Origin: Euonymus europaeus
Taxonomy: Eukaryota; Streptophyta; Magnoliopsida; Celastrales; Celastraceae
DNA: 64,000 nt
Reading direction: 5' to 3'
Assembly: GCA_963580455.1 (NCBI GenBank)
Contig: OY756958.1
Location: 11,792,501 to 11,856,500, forward strand
In this document: in pieces, positions 60,877 to 64,000 of the stretch
Position numbering within the stretch: position 1 is the stretch's first letter
Layout: every line of letters begins with the position of its first letter
Translations under genes and position numbers: made by a program
Notes under the pieces: model-generated
Seen by the model: only the letters and a program-made list of their open reading frames with translations
Database searches by the model: none
Told to the model about the DNA's origin: nothing

Positions 60877-63117
60877 ATGCCAAAACCCCAACTTTTTATG
60901 ACAAATGGACAAAAATATTAAATGCTCCTCCATAGAGAGAATTGTGCAACTTCGGACTATCAAAATTGCACGGTGTACACTTTTTATTGTTATTCTATGT
61001 CAAATTTTTCGAGTATAAGCTTCGTAGATTATTTCGATGCCAAAACCGCAACTTTCTATGGAAATGGACAAAACCGTTTAAATCTACTCCATAGAGAGAG
61101 TTGAGCAACTTTGGACCATAAAAGTTGCTCGGTGTACACGTTTTATTGTTCTTCTATGTCAAATTTTATGACTATAAGCATCCTGGATTATTTCGATGCC
61201 AAAACTCCAACTTTTTCTGACAATTGGACAAAAACATTAAAGGCTCCTCCCTAGAGAGAGTTGTGCAACTTCGGACTATCAAAATTGCATGGTGTACACT
61301 TTTTATTGTTATTCTATGTCAAATTTTTCGAGTATAAGTTTCGTAGATTATTTCGATGCCAAAACCCCAACTTTCTATGACAAATAGACTTTTACCGTTT
61401 AAAGCTACTCCATAGATAGAGTTGAGCAACTTCGGACCATAAAAGTTGCTCGGTGTACACTTTTCATTGTTCTTCTATGTCAAATTTTACGACTATAAGC
61501 ATCCTAGATTATTTCGATGCCAAAACCCCAACTTTTTCTGACAATTGGACAAAAACATTAAAAGCTCCTCCATAGAGTGAGTTGTGCAACTTCGGACTAT
61601 CAAAGTTGCTCGGTGTACACTTTTTATTGTTCTTCAATATCAAATTTTACGAGTATAAGCTTCCTAGATTATTTCTATGCCAAAACCCCAACTTTCTATG
61701 ACAAATGGATAAAACCGTTAAAAGCTCCTCCATAGAGAGAGTTGTGCAACTTCGGACTATCAAAATTGCACGGTGTACACTTTTTATTGTTATTCTATGT
61801 CAAATTTTACGAGTATAAGCTTCGTAGATTATTGTGATGGCAAAAAGCCCAACTTTCTTTGACAAATGGACAAAACCATTTAAAGCTACTCCATAGAGAG
61901 AGTTGAGCAACTTCGGACTATCAAAATTGCACGGTGTACACTTTTTATTGTTATTCTATGTCAAATTTTACGAGTATAAGCTTCCTAGATTATTTCGATG
62001 CCAAAATCTCAACTTTCTATGACAAATGGACAAAAACTTTTAAAGCTACTCCATAGAGAGAGTTGAGCAACTTCAGAACCTAAAAGTTGCTCGGTGTACA
62101 CTTTTTATTGTTATTCTATGTCAAATTTTATGAGTATAAGCTTCCTCGATTATTTCGATGCCAAAACCCCAACTTTCCATGACAAATGGACAAAACCATT
62201 TAAAGCTTCTCCATAGAGTGAGTTGAGCAACTTCGGACTATCATAGTTGCTCGGTGTACACTTTTTATTGTTCTTCAATGTCAAATTTTACGAGTATAAG
62301 CTTCCTAGATTATTTCGATTACAAAACCCCAACTTTCTATGACAAATGGACAAAACCGTTTAAAGCTACTCCATAGAGAGAGTTGAGCAACTTCGGACCA
62401 TAAAAGTTGCTCGGTGTACACATTTTATTGTTCTTCTATGTCAAATTTTACGACTATAAGCGTCCTAGATTATTTCTATGCCAAAACCCCAACTTTCTAT
62501 GACAAATGGACAAAAACATTAAAAGCTCCTCCATAGAGAGAGTTGTGCAACTTCGGACTATCAAAATTGCACGGTGTACACTTTTTATTGTTATTCTATG
62601 TCAAATTTTACGAGTATAAGCTTCCTAGATTATTTCGATGCCAAAACCCCAACTTTCTATGGCAAATGGAAAAAAACTTTTAAAGCTACTCCATAAAGAG
62701 AGTTGAGCAACTTCAGAACATAAAAGTTGCTCGGTGTACACTTTTTATTGTTATTCTATGTCAAATTTTACGAGTATAAGCTTCCTCGATTATTTCGATG
62801 CCATAACCCCAACTTTCTATGACAAATGAACAAAACCGTTTAAAGCTTCTCCATAGAGTGAGTTGAGCAACTTCGGACTATCAAAGTTGCTCGGTGTACA
62901 CTTTTTATTGTTCTTCTATGTCAAATTTTACGAGTATAAGCTTCCTAGATTATTTCGATTCCAAAACCCCAACTTTCTATGACAAATGGACAGAACCGTT
63001 TAAAGCTACTCCATAGATAGAGTTGAGCAACTTCGGACCATAAAAGTTGCTCGGTGTACACTTTTCATTGTTCTTCTATGTCAAATTTTACGACTATAAG
63101 CATCCTAGATTATTTCG
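60877..63117 (+). repeat. 14-monomer HOR copy 8 (2,241 bp, n fused to d)
   Basis: Order a to m, then a monomer with an n start (GACAGAACCG, 62,957 onward) and a d end (CATAGATAGAG at 63,012, CTTTTCATTG). The unit thus jumps forward by four monomers. Private oddities are AATAGACTTTTACCG near 61,385, GATGGCAAAAAGCCC near 61,838, and a g monomer with an ACTATCAAAATTGCACGG insert of the other class (61,918). Confidence 0.85.
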
Positions 63118-63604
63118 ATGCCAAAACCCCAACTTTTTCTGACAATTGGACAAAAACATTAAAAGCTCCTCCATAGAGTGAGTTGTGCAACTTCGGACTA
63201 TCAAAGTTGCTCGGTGTACACTTTTTATTGTTCTTCAATATCAAATTTTACGAGTATAAGCTTCCTAGATTATTTCTATGCCAAAACCCCAACTTTCTAT
63301 GACAAATGGACAAAACCGTTAAAAGCTCTACCATAGAGAGAGTTGTGCAACTTCGGACTATCAAAATTGCACGGTGTACACTTTTTATTGTTATTCTATG
63401 TCAAATTTTACGAGTATAAGCGTCGTAGATTATTGTGATGCCAAAACCCCAACTTTCTATGACAAATGGACAAAACCATTTAAAGCTACTCCATAGAGAG
63501 AGTTGAGCAACTTCGGACCATAAAAGTTGCTCGGTGTACACTTTTTATTGTTATTCTATGTCAAATTTTACGAGTATAAGCTTCCTAGATTATTTCGATG
63601 CCAA
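63118..63604 (+). repeat. Last partial 14-monomer HOR (e, f, g)
   Basis: Three monomers e (63,118), f and g, with the expected TTTTTCTGACAATTGG, TTCAATATC, GATTATTGTGATG and AAACCATTTAAAG tags, end the second domain. AGCGTCGTAG in f is a private change. Confidence 0.82.
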
Positions 63605-64000
63605 AACCCTAACTTTCTATGACAAATGGACAAAACCATTTAAAGCTACTCCATAGAGAGAGTTGAGCAACTTCGGAACATAAAATTTGCTCGGTGTACA
63701 CTTTTTATTGTTCTTCTATGTCAAATTTTACGAGTATATGCTTTGTGGATTATTTTGATGCCAAAATCCGAACTTTCTATGACAAATGGACAAAAACATT
63801 AAAAGCTCCTCCATAGAGACAGTTGTGCAACTTCGGACTAGCAAAGTTGCTCGGTGTACACTTTTTATTGTTATTCTATGTAAAATTTTACGAGTATAAA
63901 TTTCCTAGATTATTTCGATGCCAAAACCCCAACTTTCTATGACAAATGGACAAAAACTTTTAAAGCTACTCTATAGAGAGAGTTGAGCAACTTCAGAACA
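63605..64000 (+). repeat. Domain III: return to domain I monomer types (H, E, Q)
   Basis: After g, the next monomer has the H features CCCTAAC and AAAATTTGCTC. It is followed by E (TATGCTTTGTGG, AATCCGAAC, GAGACAGTTGTG, GGACTAGC) and Q (AAACTTTTAAAGCTACTC, TTCAGAACA). The same order occurs at 31,200-31,620, 34,250-34,640 and 42,010-42,410. The change is abrupt, within one monomer. The AAACCATTTAAAG just after the switch still looks like domain II, so the exact point lies between about 63,604 and 63,684. Confidence 0.82.

Larger units (their letters stand above)
1..64000 (+). repeat. Satellite DNA array, about 160-bp monomer, about 400 copies
   Basis: The window is a continuous head-to-tail array of one monomer family. 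Landmarks such as ATGCCAAAAC, TGACAAATGGACAAAAC, CTCCATAGAGAGAG, CAACTTCGGAC, GTTGCTCGGTGTACAC and TAAGCTTCCTAGATTATTTC recur in this order every 160 bp, with only 1-3 bp indels and three 44-bp truncated copies. Counting one typical copy gives about 37% G+C. A HindIII site (AAGCTT) is present in many monomers. Monomers differ from each other by a few to a few tens of bases, but larger blocks are nearly identical, which is the hallmark of higher-order repeats. No monomer is inverted and no unique sequence interrupts the array. A plant centromeric or pericentromeric role is inferred from monomer length, HOR structure and purity. There is no direct evidence of CENH3 occupancy. Confidence 0.97.

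Noticed and set aside
1..64000. About 80 short plus-strand reading frames of 60-99 codons (typical starts MPKPHLS, MYTFY, MGKT, MLLHREN)
   Set aside because: They are all translations of the satellite monomer and differ only as the monomers differ. 160 bp is not divisible by 3, so each frame reads successive monomers in different frames and soon hits a stop. There is no recognisable domain, no ribosome-binding or promoter context, and no frame longer than two monomers.
1..64000. CENP-B box
   Set aside because: TTCGGACTATC and TTCGGACCATA match the first part of the box (TTCG, then A four bases on), but the required CGGG half is replaced by AAAG. Only part of the essential bases are present.
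1..64000. CRISPR array
   Set aside because: The repeats are 160 bp and contiguous, with no unique spacers. No cas genes are present.
1..64000. Bacterial or phage genome content
   Set aside because: No coding sequence of normal length, no operon structure, and a satellite organisation with higher-order repeats typical of eukaryotic heterochromatin.
1..64000. tRNA, rRNA, 5S or telomere repeats
   Set aside because: No A/B-box pair with cloverleaf, no rRNA core sequence, and no TTTAGGG or related tract seen on either strand.

Overview
The whole 64-kb window is one uninterrupted tandem array of a roughly 160-bp satellite monomer. There are about 400 copies, all head to tail in the same orientation. 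The monomer is about 63% A+T (counted on one typical copy). I found no gene, RNA gene, transposon, telomere repeat or unique-sequence island on either strand. This points to a eukaryotic chromosome, most likely the centromeric or pericentromeric satellite of a plant. A shared motif, compared from memory with the Arabidopsis 178-bp centromere repeat, weakly suggests Brassicaceae. The species and the centromere assignment are inferences.

Layout. Domain I (1-43,524) is built from about 17 recognisable monomer types in higher-order repeats (HORs). At 1-6,840 there is a 13-monomer HOR of 2,079 bp. From 6,841 to about 27,600 the arrangement is irregular, made of 6-monomer (960 bp) modules and a 5,114-bp tandem duplication. 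From 27,607 to 43,524 a 7,243-bp unit is present in two nearly identical full copies and one partial copy, each carrying a monomer cut down to 44 bp. Domain II (43,525 to about 63,604) is a different, younger-looking block. It has a 14-monomer HOR of 2,238-2,241 bp (monomers a to n), a 28-monomer super-repeat of 4,477 bp, and a later 20-monomer (3,199 bp) duplication. Domain III (about 63,605-64,000) returns abruptly to domain I monomer types, so the 14-monomer block sits inside the older array.

How it works together. Nothing here supports protein function. Structure is conserved at two levels. Within the monomer there is an inverted repeat (GAGCAACTT, 10-nt loop, AAGTTGCTC) beside an 8-bp palindrome, GTGTACAC. 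At the array level, nested duplications of 6, 13, 14, 20, 28, 32 and about 45 monomers record repeated unequal exchange or segmental amplification. The short reading frames (60-99 codons) are by-products: 160 is not a multiple of 3, so a frame cannot continue from one monomer to the next in register.
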